Shown here piece after piece: positions 18,808 to 27,267 of a stretch of DNA of 64,000 bases. The position numbers and the translations under genes are program-made. The number at the start of each line of letters is the position of its first letter. The first letter of the stretch is position 1. Under the pieces are notes generated by a model. That model did not search any database and was not told the DNA's origin. It saw only the letters and a list, made by a program, of their open reading frames with translations. Source of the stretch: Dehalococcoidia bacterium (lineage in GTDB: Bacteria; Chloroflexota; Dehalococcoidia; Tepidiformales; Tepidiformaceae); the NCBI GenBank assembly GCA_022826585.1, contig JAJDUR010000032.1:1-64000 (forward strand), written 5' to 3'.

Positions 18808-19334
18808 ATCGTCAGCCCGCCGAGGCCGAGGATGCCGCGCGCGTACTCGATCTCGCCCACGTGCCGGTAGCCGTGGCTGAGGCAGACGCCGTTGAGACCC
18901 TGCCAGAGCGACATCTCCCCGAGCGGCTTGATGGTGACGGTGCGGGTATCGAACTCGTCGGGGGACATGGTGGCGAGGTAGTCGTCGGTGGCCTGCCAGA
19001 CGCGGGGCTGGTACTCGCGCCAGCCCTCGAGGTCGTTGAGGGCCATGGCCTTCGCCTCCTCCTCGGGCATGCCCGTGCCCTGCGAGGTGCGATGCAGGCC
19101 GAAGCGCTGGTCGTAGCCGCCCTCGAGCCAGACCGTGGGGCGGCCCTGGGCGATGTAGTTGACGATGTTGTCCTCGGTGCGGACGTAGTGCCAGAGGCTG
19201 AAGAAGGGGCTCAGGCCGCCCTCGGCGGGGCGGAAGTTGAGCTGCTCGAGAGTCATGTCGCCGATCGCCTCGTCGAGGAGGGCGTGCATGGAGGTAAGCC
19301 CGGTGCGGAGGATTTCGAGTGGGGTGGTGCTCAT
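18804..19334 (-). CDS. DinB-family protein
   Basis: MSTTPLEILRTGLTSMHALLDEAIGDMTLEQLNFRP...LSPFFSLWHYVRTEDNIVN...HGYRHVGEIEYARGILG; start trimmed to the ATG at 19334. Confidence 0.8.
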   Translation of the reverse strand: MSTTPLEILRTGLTSMHALLDEAIGDMTLEQLNFRPAEGGLSPFFSLWHYVRTEDNIVNYIAQGRPTVWLEGGYDQRFGLHRTSQGTGMPEEEAKAMALNDLEGWREYQPRVWQATDDYLATMSPDEFDTRTVTIKPLGEMSLWQGLNGVCLSHGYRHVGEIEYARGILGLGGLTI

Positions 19335-19455
19335 GGCGGCCTCGCGAAAGGAAGTGCGCTGATCGTGCCCGCTGGAGGCAGCGACGTGCAACGCGGGCAG
19401 CCCGCGGCCGCGGGCTCCCCGAGGGTGTCGCGAACCCTGTAGCATTGCGCGTCCC

Positions 19456-19896
19456 ATGCCGGATGAATATTCCGCCATCCGCCAGCTCTGCGAGCGCTAT
19501 GTCGACGCCCTCAACCGCCGCGATGCAGAGGCATGGATCGCGACCTGGGCGCCGGACGGCGTGTGGGAATACGGGGGCGAGAACCCGCCGCGAGGACGCC
19601 CGCAACTGGCGCAGTTCTGGAGCACCGCGATGGCGGACATCACCGCCGTTGTGATGGTCGTAAACTCGGGCGTCGTCGACGAGGTCCATGGGGACACGGC
19701 GAAAGCACGCTGGTATCACACCGAGGACGTGCAAATCGGGGAAGACAACCGCCTGGCCGGGGTGACGGTGTACGAGGACGACCTGGTGCGCATCGACGGG
19801 AAGTGGCACTTCGCCAAGCGCACACACGAGCTCCTGTACAGCGGCAGCGACCTGAACGGGCAGTTCTACCCCTACGTGGCCTGGGAACACCACTAG
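19456..19896 (+). CDS. SnoaL-like (NTF2-fold) protein
   Basis: YSAIRQLCERYVDALNRRDAEAWIATWAPDGVWEYGG... Confidence 0.85.
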   Translation: MPDEYSAIRQLCERYVDALNRRDAEAWIATWAPDGVWEYGGENPPRGRPQLAQFWSTAMADITAVVMVVNSGVVDEVHGDTAKARWYHTEDVQIGEDNRLAGVTVYEDDLVRIDGKWHFAKRTHELLYSGSDLNGQFYPYVAWEHH

Positions 19897-19953
19897 CAAC
19901 AGCGGCCCGCTGGCGCAGGAGCGCACAGGGCAAAACGAAACAGGAGAAACGCA

Positions 19954-20397
19954 ATGGGTAAGCCAACAGTCGAGGACTACACCGCCATCCGCATGGTGGC
20001 CGAGCGCTACGTCGACGCGGTCAACCGCTTCGATGCCGAGGCGTGGGGCCAGACATGGGCGCCGGACGGCGAATGGAACGTGGGCGAGGTCCACAAGGGC
20101 CGGGACGTGATGGTGCCGCTCTGGACGCAGATCATGGGCAGCATCCCCAACGTCTACATGCACGTGTACTCGGGCGTCGTCGATGACGTGACGGGCGACA
20201 CGGCGCGTGGCCGCTGGTACATGGGCGAGTTCCTGAACATGGCGGACGGCTCGCGCTCGATGAACTCGATCTGCTACGTGGACACGTACACGCGCATCGA
20301 CGGGCAGTGGTACATCCAGACGCGGGAGTTCCAGGCGCTGTACCGGGGCCCGGCCGACCTGAGCGGCGAGTTCGCGAAGATCGCGGTCCCCGTCTAG
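19954..20397 (+). CDS. SnoaL-like (NTF2-fold) protein, paralogous to the preceding gene
   Basis: YTAIRMVAERYVDAVNRFDAEAWGQTWAPDGEWNVGEVHKGRD... Confidence 0.85.
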   Translation: MGKPTVEDYTAIRMVAERYVDAVNRFDAEAWGQTWAPDGEWNVGEVHKGRDVMVPLWTQIMGSIPNVYMHVYSGVVDDVTGDTARGRWYMGEFLNMADGSRSMNSICYVDTYTRIDGQWYIQTREFQALYRGPADLSGEFAKIAVPV

Positions 20398-20423
20398 GGG
20401 TTCCCGACTCCGAGCCTTCGCAA

Positions 20424-20454
20424 CCTGAGTAGCCGGCAGGGCCGGCTACTCAGG
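20424..20454. terminator. Candidate bidirectional terminator, 14-bp perfect stem
   Basis: CCTGAGTAGCCGGC-AGG-GCCGGCTACTCAGG between convergent genes; no strong U-tract. Confidence 0.7.
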
Positions 20455-21058
20455 TTTGGCGTGCGCGGCGGCGGATGGCCGCGAGTCCCGCTCCGGCCAG
20501 CCCAACGGCCACCGTCGCGAGCAGCCACCACAGGAGGTCGCCGCCTTCCTGTTGCGCCGCGGCGGCGCCGGTTCCCACAGCAGGTGGCTGGGGCGGCGCC
20601 ACCACCTCCACCTCACCGGTCGCGCCGGCGACGGGAGCGTGGCCTTCGCCCAGCGTTTCCAGATCTTCCGCTGCGTACGAGAGCGGGGCCGTGCGACTGC
20701 AGAGATGGATGTCCAGCGCATCGCCGTAGGCGTAGACGAGGTACTCCTCCCAGAGATCGAAGGGATAGCCGCAGTCTCCCAGGCCAAGGGACCGCGTGTT
20801 GGCGACCAGCTCGGACGAGACGGGGCCCTTCCAGACGCGTGACACCGCGAACGTCACGTGTACCCCGTGGTCGTCCTCACCCTCCCAGTGGTCGAGGGAC
20901 TGGACTCTACCGGCAAAGACGACGGAGGCCCCTTCCACCGACTCCCAGACTGGTGGAGGAGGGAGGCACGAACAGGCCAGGACGCTCTCGGCCTGTAGCG
21001 CGGGGGGAAGGCCGAGGAGGAGGGCAACGGCAGCGACCCGAAGGAGCCAGGAGCGCAT
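20450..21058 (-). CDS. Secreted/membrane-anchored protein with TIMP/NTR-like N-terminal domain
   Basis: Signal peptide followed by VLACSCLPPPPVWESVEGASVVFAGRVQSL...VTFAVSRVWKGPV; C-terminal TM anchor LLWWLLATVAVGLAGAGLAAIRRRARQT. Confidence 0.65.
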   Translation of the reverse strand: MRSWLLRVAAVALLLGLPPALQAESVLACSCLPPPPVWESVEGASVVFAGRVQSLDHWEGEDDHGVHVTFAVSRVWKGPVSSELVANTRSLGLGDCGYPFDLWEEYLVYAYGDALDIHLCSRTAPLSYAAEDLETLGEGHAPVAGATGEVEVVAPPQPPAVGTGAAAAQQEGGDLLWWLLATVAVGLAGAGLAAIRRRARQT

Positions 21059-21119
21059 GGGGACAGGGTAGCCGTACGGGTCAAGGCGTTCGCAGGCTGC
21101 GCCTATACTGGCGCCCGCC

Positions 21120-21599
21120 ATGGCGAACCCGGAGCCGCGCCGCAAGACCATCTACCTGGCGAGCCCGTACGGCTTCTCGGCGCAGCAGCGGGAGCTGTTG
21201 CTGCCGCAGCTCGTGGCGGCGCTTGAGGGGCTTGGGCTGGAGGTGTGGGAGCCGTTCGCACGGAACAACCAGGTCGACCGCGCGCAGCCTGACTGGGCCT
21301 GGCGCATCGGGCAGGCGGATTTCGAGGACGTGCGGAAGGCGGACGCGATCTTCGCCGTCGTGAACGGCGTGCCGCCCGACGAGGGCGTGATGGTGGAGCT
21401 GGGGATGGCGATCGCCCTGGGCAAACCGACGTTCCTGTTCCGCGACGATTTCCGCCGGGCGACGGACAGCGAGCACTACCCCCTGAACCTGATGCTGTTC
21501 ACGGGGCTGCCGCGTGAGGGCTGGCGCGACTGGTACTACGAGTCAGTAGAGGAGCTCGCGGACCCGGAGAAGGCGCTCGCGCGCTGGGCGCACGGCTGA
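21120..21599 (+). CDS. Nucleoside 2-deoxyribosyltransferase family
   Basis: IYLASPYGFSAQQRELLLPQL...DFEDVRKADAIFAVVNGVPPDEGVMVELGMAIALGKPTFLFRDDFR. Confidence 0.88.
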   Translation: MANPEPRRKTIYLASPYGFSAQQRELLLPQLVAALEGLGLEVWEPFARNNQVDRAQPDWAWRIGQADFEDVRKADAIFAVVNGVPPDEGVMVELGMAIALGKPTFLFRDDFRRATDSEHYPLNLMLFTGLPREGWRDWYYESVEELADPEKALARWAHG

Positions 21600-21610
21600 C
21601 GCCGGGGGCG

Positions 21611-22282
21611 CTACGACTTCCGCGCCTCGATCAGGTACTTCGCGGCGAAGAATGCCAGTTCCTCTCCTGCTTCCAGCCGGTCCTGGAGGGCGAGCAGATA
21701 GGGGAGGTGGGTCCTCACGGTGAAACCGGGCACTTCCCAGGGAGTGGCCTTCAGGTAATAGACGATTGCGCCCACGTCGGCGAAGACCAGGCGCCCCTCC
21801 CACTCCTCGAGGCTCTCGATGGTCAGACCGGCCGCTTCCAGCAGGGGCACGTACTTCGCGGGGGTTGCGTCGGGCCACCGGGGAGCGGCGCCGAAGACGG
21901 CCTGCAGGTCCCAGGCCCACATGCCATGCACCTGCTGCGTGAGGAAGACGCCGCCCGCCGCGAGGATGCGGGCGACCTCGTGCGGGTTGAAGGCGGCGTG
22001 CCGGTTCAGGACGAGATCGAACTCGCCACTCGCGAACGGCATGGGCGCCGTGTCCGAGAGCGCGACCCGGACGACGGCGGCGCCCAGGGCCGAGAGCCGC
22101 CTGGAAGCCAGCTCGAAGTTGGGCGGGTAGTCCTCGGTGGCGACAACCCTCGCGGGCCAGTGGTCGCGCAGGCTCAGCAGCTTCTCGCCGCCACCCGTGT
22201 CCATGTCGACGACGGACTTCGAACGCGTCATCAAGTCGGCGGCGCGGTCGAGATACGACCAGGGCTCCCGCCCTTCGTCCAT
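21611..22282 (-). CDS. SAM-dependent class I methyltransferase (5' end probably extends to about 22380)
   Basis: KSVVDMDTGGGEKLLSLRDHWPARVVATEDYPPNFELASRRL...FDLVLNRHAAFNPHEVARIL; upstream in-frame SAISHDDLIDRCLREEQEPFIGWDFSHLHGR also looks coding. Confidence 0.8.
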   Translation of the reverse strand: MDEGREPWSYLDRAADLMTRSKSVVDMDTGGGEKLLSLRDHWPARVVATEDYPPNFELASRRLSALGAAVVRVALSDTAPMPFASGEFDLVLNRHAAFNPHEVARILAAGGVFLTQQVHGMWAWDLQAVFGAAPRWPDATPAKYVPLLEAAGLTIESLEEWEGRLVFADVGAIVYYLKATPWEVPGFTVRTHLPYLLALQDRLEAGEELAFFAAKYLIEARKS

Positions 22283-22389
22283 GCGGCCGTGGAGGTGGGA
22301 GAAGTCCCAGCCGATGAAGGGCTCCTGCTCTTCCCGCAGGCAGCGGTCGATCAGGTCGTCGTGCGAGATGGCCGAATACCGCCCCGTGG

Positions 22390-23046
22390 CTAGTAGAGCA
22401 TCCGCCCTTCAATCTGGGCGGTCGTGATCCAGACCTCGATGTCGCGGATGGCCTGGGCCATGGCCTGACCGATGAGGTCGAGCTTGCGCACCTGCTCGAT
22501 GCGCGGAGTGACCTGCTCCAGCTCCCGCTTGGAAAGGAGCTCGTTGAAGATACGGCAGGCGTCGACCAGGCAGATGATGACGACGTCGCGGGGGTCGGGG
22601 ATCTCGTCGCTGAAGAGGATGCCCATGATGCGGAGCTTCACTTCGCGCTCGGCCTTGCCGTCGACCATGGGATAGCGGCGGGAGCGGAAGACCCAGAGGA
22701 AGCGGTCGTCCTGGCGCTCGAGGATGCCGCCGGAGACCAGGCGCTTGAGGGCTTCCTCGCGAAGCTCGGGGGCGCGCTGGGCCACTTTTTCGACCCAGTA
22801 GCGGGGCTCGCGCGTCTCGTCGGCGGCGATTTCGGCAAGGGTGGGGTCGAGAAGGCTATCGCCGATCGGGGTGGAGTCGACCAGGGTGAGGTTCTCGAGA
22901 TCGGTATCGATGCGGTTCTCCAGGGCGAGGTCCATGAGGACGGCGCCGGCGATCGCACGGTCCATCGACCAGTTGGGAACATGGACGAACGTCCCGTCCT
23001 CGTCGCGGAGCAGGAGCAGGATGATCTCTTCGGCGAATCTCAGCAT
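22390..23046 (-). CDS. GPP34 (GOLPH3-like) family protein
   Basis: MLRFAEEIILLLLRDEDGTFV...MDRAIAGAVLMDLALENRIDTDLENLTLVDSTPIGDSLLDPTL. Confidence 0.85.
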   Translation of the reverse strand: MLRFAEEIILLLLRDEDGTFVHVPNWSMDRAIAGAVLMDLALENRIDTDLENLTLVDSTPIGDSLLDPTLAEIAADETREPRYWVEKVAQRAPELREEALKRLVSGGILERQDDRFLWVFRSRRYPMVDGKAEREVKLRIMGILFSDEIPDPRDVVIICLVDACRIFNELLSKRELEQVTPRIEQVRKLDLIGQAMAQAIRDIEVWITTAQIEGRMLY

Positions 23047-23140
23047 TACGGTCTATAGCCTCCCTGACGCGCTCATGCTACACGGCTGAGAGACACACGC
23101 GCCCGGAGCGGGGTGTAAGCAGCCCGACGGGGCTTCCGCG

Positions 23141-23557
23141 TCAGTCGCGAGCGGCAGGTGTGGGGAGAATCTCGACCGCGGCGTGGCAGCCCGGGACGTC
23201 CCCGAGAGCGGCATCGGACGACAGCAGGGGCACGCCGAGCGCTTCGGCCAGGGCCAAGTAGAGCCCGTCGTAGATGGTCACGTTGGAGCACAGCTCGAAG
23301 GCCCGGGGCAGGAGCCATCCGTGGGCATAGCGCGTGATCGGGAGTGCCGCCAGTTCCTGCAAGGAGGTCGTCGCCCTGTTGACAGTGATCTCACGCTGCA
23401 TCGACAAGCGCCGAAGGGCTTGCCCGACTTCGGCGTCCAGCAAGTGGGGAGCGCTGACCAACTCCTCATTAGCGAGCCGCCCGCGCAGCTCATCGCCGGC
23501 GACCCCCCCGCGGCCAAGGAACATGTCAACCACCACGGAAGCGTCGGCCACGATCAC
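23141..23557 (-). CDS. PIN-domain toxin (VapC-like)
   Basis: MIVADASVVVDMFLG...APHLLDAEVGQALRRL...YDGLYLALAEALGVPLLSSDAAL; conserved acidic residues. Confidence 0.87.
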   Translation of the reverse strand: MIVADASVVVDMFLGRGGVAGDELRGRLANEELVSAPHLLDAEVGQALRRLSMQREITVNRATTSLQELAALPITRYAHGWLLPRAFELCSNVTIYDGLYLALAEALGVPLLSSDAALGDVPGCHAAVEILPTPAARD

Positions 23558-23784
23558 CGCGAGTCGCGTTCCGCTCGAATCATCTCCGCAGCAGTTTCGG
23601 AAGTCTCGACACGCTCCAACGACCCGATTCTCGCCAGCAACTCCTGGACATCCGGAGCCTCGAGGGAGCGCTCGATCTGTCGCAGCAAGTAGGCGGAGAG
23701 GGTCATGCCGGCGCGCGCGGCGCGCACCTTGGCTTCGCGGTGCACCTCGTCGGGCACGTTGCGAATCTGAATCATCTTGGACAT
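23554..23784 (-). CDS. Antitoxin, FitA/ribbon-helix-helix-like
   Basis: MSKMIQIRNVPDEVHREAKVRAARAGMTLSAYLLRQIERSL; overlaps the PIN gene by 4 nt. Confidence 0.85.
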   Translation of the reverse strand: MSKMIQIRNVPDEVHREAKVRAARAGMTLSAYLLRQIERSLEAPDVQELLARIGSLERVETSETAAEMIRAERDSR

Positions 23785-23815
23785 GTGGTCCACATTATCA
23801 CATGTGGAGCACATG
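23781..23815. promoter_or_regulatory. Candidate antitoxin operator (repeated ACATGTGG / near-palindrome)
   Basis: acATGTGGTCCACATtatcACATGTGGagcACATG at the antitoxin start; ACATGTGG at 23781-23788 and 23800-23807. Confidence 0.5.
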
Positions 23816-23827
23816 CAGACGCCCGAT

Positions 23828-25264
23828 TCAAGCCTCGGAGGGCGCCTCCTCGGGATCCGGCGGCGGGGGCGGCGGCGGGGCCATGGAGGGCAACTCCTCG
23901 GGCATGAGGACGAACTCGGGATAGGCCTCGATGCCGAGCTCCCCGGCGTCCTGGCCGAGCTCCTCCACCTCGGGGGAGACGCGCGCCTGGACCGTCATCG
24001 CCAGCACCTTCCAGAGCACGAACGAGACCGTGAACACGAACGCGCCGATGGCTGCGACGCCCGTGATCTGCGCGCCAAAGTCGCCGCCGGCGGCGATGCA
24101 GACGGCGAGCGTGCCCCAGACCCCGGCGAAGAGGTGAGCGGGAACGGCGCCAACAACATCGTCGAGCTTGAGTTTCTCGAAGAGCTTGATCGCGAGCGTG
24201 CAGATCACGCCGCCGATGGCGCCGATGATGATGGCCCACCAGTGCTCGGTGATGTCCGGCCCGGCGGTTATCGAGACGAGGCCGGCGATGGCGCCGTTGA
24301 GCCCCGCGATGAGGTCCATGCGCCCCAGGACGAAGCGGGAGACACCAAGGGCGGCCATGACGCCGGCCGCGGCGGCGAGGTTGGTGTTGACGAGCACGTG
24401 GCTCATGGAGACGGCATCGAGGGTGCTGGCCAGCGCCAGCTGCGAGCCGCCGTTGAAGCCGAACCAGCCCAGCCAGAGGATGAAGACGCCCAGCGTGACG
24501 ACGAGGACGTTCGAGGGGGGCGTCGGGCGGACGCTGCCGTCGGCGCGGAACTTCCCGAGCCGGGGGCCGACGACGAGGATACCGGCGAGCGCGGCCCAGC
24601 CGCCTACGCCGTGCACGATGGTGGAGCCGGCGAAGTCCTGGAAGCCGAGGTCGTGGAGCCAGCCCTCGCCCCAGGTCCACGCTCCCACGACCGGGTAGAT
24701 GACGGCCGTCAGGGCGAGGGTGAAGAAGAAGAACGGCCACATCTTGACCCGTTCGGCGAGGGCGCCGGAGACGATCGAGGCGGCCGTGGCCACGAAGACC
24801 ATCTGGAAGAACCAGTCGGACATGGTCGCGTAGGACTCATCGGCAAGGACGGCATCGGCAGTGGCGTCCCCTTCGAGCAAGGCAAGCTCAACGTCGGAGG
24901 CCTCGTAGAGCAGGTTGAAGGAGCCGATGAAGTCGCCCACGACGTCGACGTACATGAGGTTGTAGCCGATGACGAAGTAGGCGAGCCCGGCGATGGAGTA
25001 AATGCCGATGTTCTTCAGGCAGATCATCGAGGCGTTCTTGGTGCGGACGGAGCCGGACTCGAGCATGGTGAACCCGGCGCACATCCACATCACGAGCGCG
25101 CCCCAGATGAGGAAGGCGAAGGTGTTGAGGACGAACTCGGTCTCGCCGTCGACGGCGGCGGCCTCGGCGATGGCGGGGCGGCCGAGGAAGATGGCCGCGG
25201 CGCCGGCAGCGGTAACGGCGAGGATGATGGCCGGGCGGCGATACGGACGAAGTCTGGCGACCAT
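23828..25264 (-). CDS. amt: Ammonium transporter
   Basis: TEFVLNTFAFLIWGALVMWMCAGFTMLESGSVRTKNASMICLKNIG...DFAGSTIVHGVGGWAALAG... Confidence 0.95.
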   Translation of the reverse strand: MVARLRPYRRPAIILAVTAAGAAAIFLGRPAIAEAAAVDGETEFVLNTFAFLIWGALVMWMCAGFTMLESGSVRTKNASMICLKNIGIYSIAGLAYFVIGYNLMYVDVVGDFIGSFNLLYEASDVELALLEGDATADAVLADESYATMSDWFFQMVFVATAASIVSGALAERVKMWPFFFFTLALTAVIYPVVGAWTWGEGWLHDLGFQDFAGSTIVHGVGGWAALAGILVVGPRLGKFRADGSVRPTPPSNVLVVTLGVFILWLGWFGFNGGSQLALASTLDAVSMSHVLVNTNLAAAAGVMAALGVSRFVLGRMDLIAGLNGAIAGLVSITAGPDITEHWWAIIIGAIGGVICTLAIKLFEKLKLDDVVGAVPAHLFAGVWGTLAVCIAAGGDFGAQITGVAAIGAFVFTVSFVLWKVLAMTVQARVSPEVEELGQDAGELGIEAYPEFVLMPEELPSMAPPPPPPPDPEEAPSEA

Positions 25265-25349
25265 GCTCAGGCCCTCCCTGGCAGGGTGCTGCACGATGCG
25301 GGCGAGCCTACAGGAGTCGGGCAGGGGGCAGGAGGGCCGCGTGTAAGCG

Positions 25350-25371
25350 CCCTTCCCAATCCCGGGAAGGG
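25350..25371. repeat. Inverted repeat between GYD gene and amt
   Basis: CCCTTCCC-AATCCC-GGGAAGGG, possible terminator. Confidence 0.45.
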
Positions 25372-25409
25372 GTCCGCGCAGGGCGCCCCGTTGCCCCCGA
25401 GTCTTCCGG

Positions 25410-25730
25410 CTAGGTTCCCGGCGGGCGGTAGGGGACGCTCTTCGCGATGGCTTCGTCGACCGTCTCGGGGGCGACCAGCACCGTGACGCTCGCGCTAAGC
25501 GCTCCGGCGGCGCCGACGGCGAGGGAGACCGCCGTGGCAGCCGCGTCGTCGGGCAGGTCCGCGATGATGAACAGGTCGGTTTCGCCAAAGGCGTAGTAGA
25601 GCGACTCGAGGGTTCCGCCCACGCCTTCGACCGTCTCGGCCAGCGCCGCGCGACGGCTGGTGCCGCCCTCCTTGACCAGGCCCGCGAGGCCTTCCTGTGT
25701 GTAGCTCGCCTGGAGCAAGTACTTGCCCAT
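25410..25730 (-). CDS. GYD-domain protein
   Basis: MGKYLLQASYTQEGLAGLVKEGGTSRRAALAETVEGVGGTLESLYYAFGETDLFIIADLPDDAAATAVSLAVGAAGA. Confidence 0.88.
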   Translation of the reverse strand: MGKYLLQASYTQEGLAGLVKEGGTSRRAALAETVEGVGGTLESLYYAFGETDLFIIADLPDDAAATAVSLAVGAAGALSASVTVLVAPETVDEAIAKSVPYRPPGT

Positions 25731-25977
25731 CTCCCTGCCTCCTCAACGTGATGGTCTATGCCTACCAGCGGGCCCCGCGGGTGGTCAAGGCTGCGGGCGC
25801 GGCATTGGCACCGAAAACGGGGGCTGGGTGGGACTGCCGCGCCCGGGGACTCGCTCGTTCTTGCCCCTGGCGGGAACCCTGCGTGTAAGTCGGACGGGGG
25901 TCGGTTAGGCTCCGACCCATTGCAGGCCCCGCCCGAGCAGCGTCCGGCACGGGCAGCCGGACCGGGAGAAGGTAGCC

Positions 25978-27240
25978 ATGTCGCCGACGACGTCTTCAAC
26001 CGCCGACACCTCGCCCCCGGACGAGTCGATCATCGACGCGAGCGACTTCGACGGCGCCGAGTTCCTCGCGGACCCGTACCCGCTCTACCGCCGGCTGCGC
26101 AGGCACCATCCCGTCTACCACGACCGGTTGCACAACCAGTGGCACGTCACCCGGTACCGGGACCTCGTGGAGGCATTCCGCGACGAGGGGGCCTTCGGAA
26201 CGCGCCCGCACAGCTATGAAACGGATGGCGTGCTGGGGCCGACCATGCTGAGCCTGGGGGGCGCGGAGCACGCGGAGCAGCGCAATCTCGTGAGCGACGC
26301 ACTGGTGGGCCGGAAGCTCGATGCGTTCACGCCGATTGTGCGGGACGTGGCCCGCTCGCTGGTCGATGGGTTCGCCGGCCGCGGTCGCGTCAACCTCACG
26401 CAGGAGTTCACGAGCCAGCTCCCGATCCGCGTGATCATGACGATGCTCGGCCTGCCGATGGAGGACTTCGCCCTGTTCCAGCGGTGGTACCAGCAATTCA
26501 TGATGGGGATGGGGTGGGCCGACGACACGCGAGCAACCGCCCTCAGAGCCAGGGCGGAGTACGAGGCGTACATGACGCCCTTCCTCGAGGCGCGGCGCCG
26601 CAACCTTGGCGAGGACCTGACCTCGCGGCTCATCCGCGAGGGCGTTCCCGACCCCGCGCTCAAGACGTTCGTGTCGCTGCTCCTGTCGGGCGGCGGGGAG
26701 ACGACGGACAAGGCGATGGGCAACATGTGGCTGAACGTGCTGCAGGAGCCCGAGCTGGTCGCGCGGCTGGAGGCGGATCACGGCCTGCTGGACCACTACT
26801 TCAGCGAGACGATGCGCCACTCGCCGCCGGTTCACCGGGAGGACCGGGGCGCGACGCGGGACGTCGAGCTGGCGGGCACCCTCATCCCCTACGGAGCGGT
26901 GGTGCGGCTCTGGATCGCGTCCGGCAATCGCGACGAGACGGTCTTCGACGACCCGGATCGGTTCGACCCGTTCCGCGGGGACCTGTACTCGGAGCGGGAT
27001 CTGCGAGCCGGGTACTTCCGCGACGGCCTGTTCGGACACCTCGGGTTCGGGCTCGGGCGCCATTTCTGCATCGGCTACCAGCTCGCGCGGCGGGAGGCAA
27101 TCGTGGGGGCGGAGGAGTTGCTGCGCGTGATGAAGTCGCCCCGGCTGGCCGACGAGCAGATGGACACCATCAGGGCGCGCAAGCGGGGCAGCAGCATCCG
27201 CTCGGTGGGAGACCTGCTGGTGGAGTTCGACCCGCGCTGA
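25978..27240 (+). CDS. Cytochrome P450
   Basis: Heme motif FGLGRHFCIGYQLAR; I-helix LLLSGGGETTDKAM. Confidence 0.95.
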   Translation: MSPTTSSTADTSPPDESIIDASDFDGAEFLADPYPLYRRLRRHHPVYHDRLHNQWHVTRYRDLVEAFRDEGAFGTRPHSYETDGVLGPTMLSLGGAEHAEQRNLVSDALVGRKLDAFTPIVRDVARSLVDGFAGRGRVNLTQEFTSQLPIRVIMTMLGLPMEDFALFQRWYQQFMMGMGWADDTRATALRARAEYEAYMTPFLEARRRNLGEDLTSRLIREGVPDPALKTFVSLLLSGGGETTDKAMGNMWLNVLQEPELVARLEADHGLLDHYFSETMRHSPPVHREDRGATRDVELAGTLIPYGAVVRLWIASGNRDETVFDDPDRFDPFRGDLYSERDLRAGYFRDGLFGHLGFGLGRHFCIGYQLARREAIVGAEELLRVMKSPRLADEQMDTIRARKRGSSIRSVGDLLVEFDPR

Positions 27241-27267
27241 GTCCAGGGAACACCCGCGGCACCTGGA

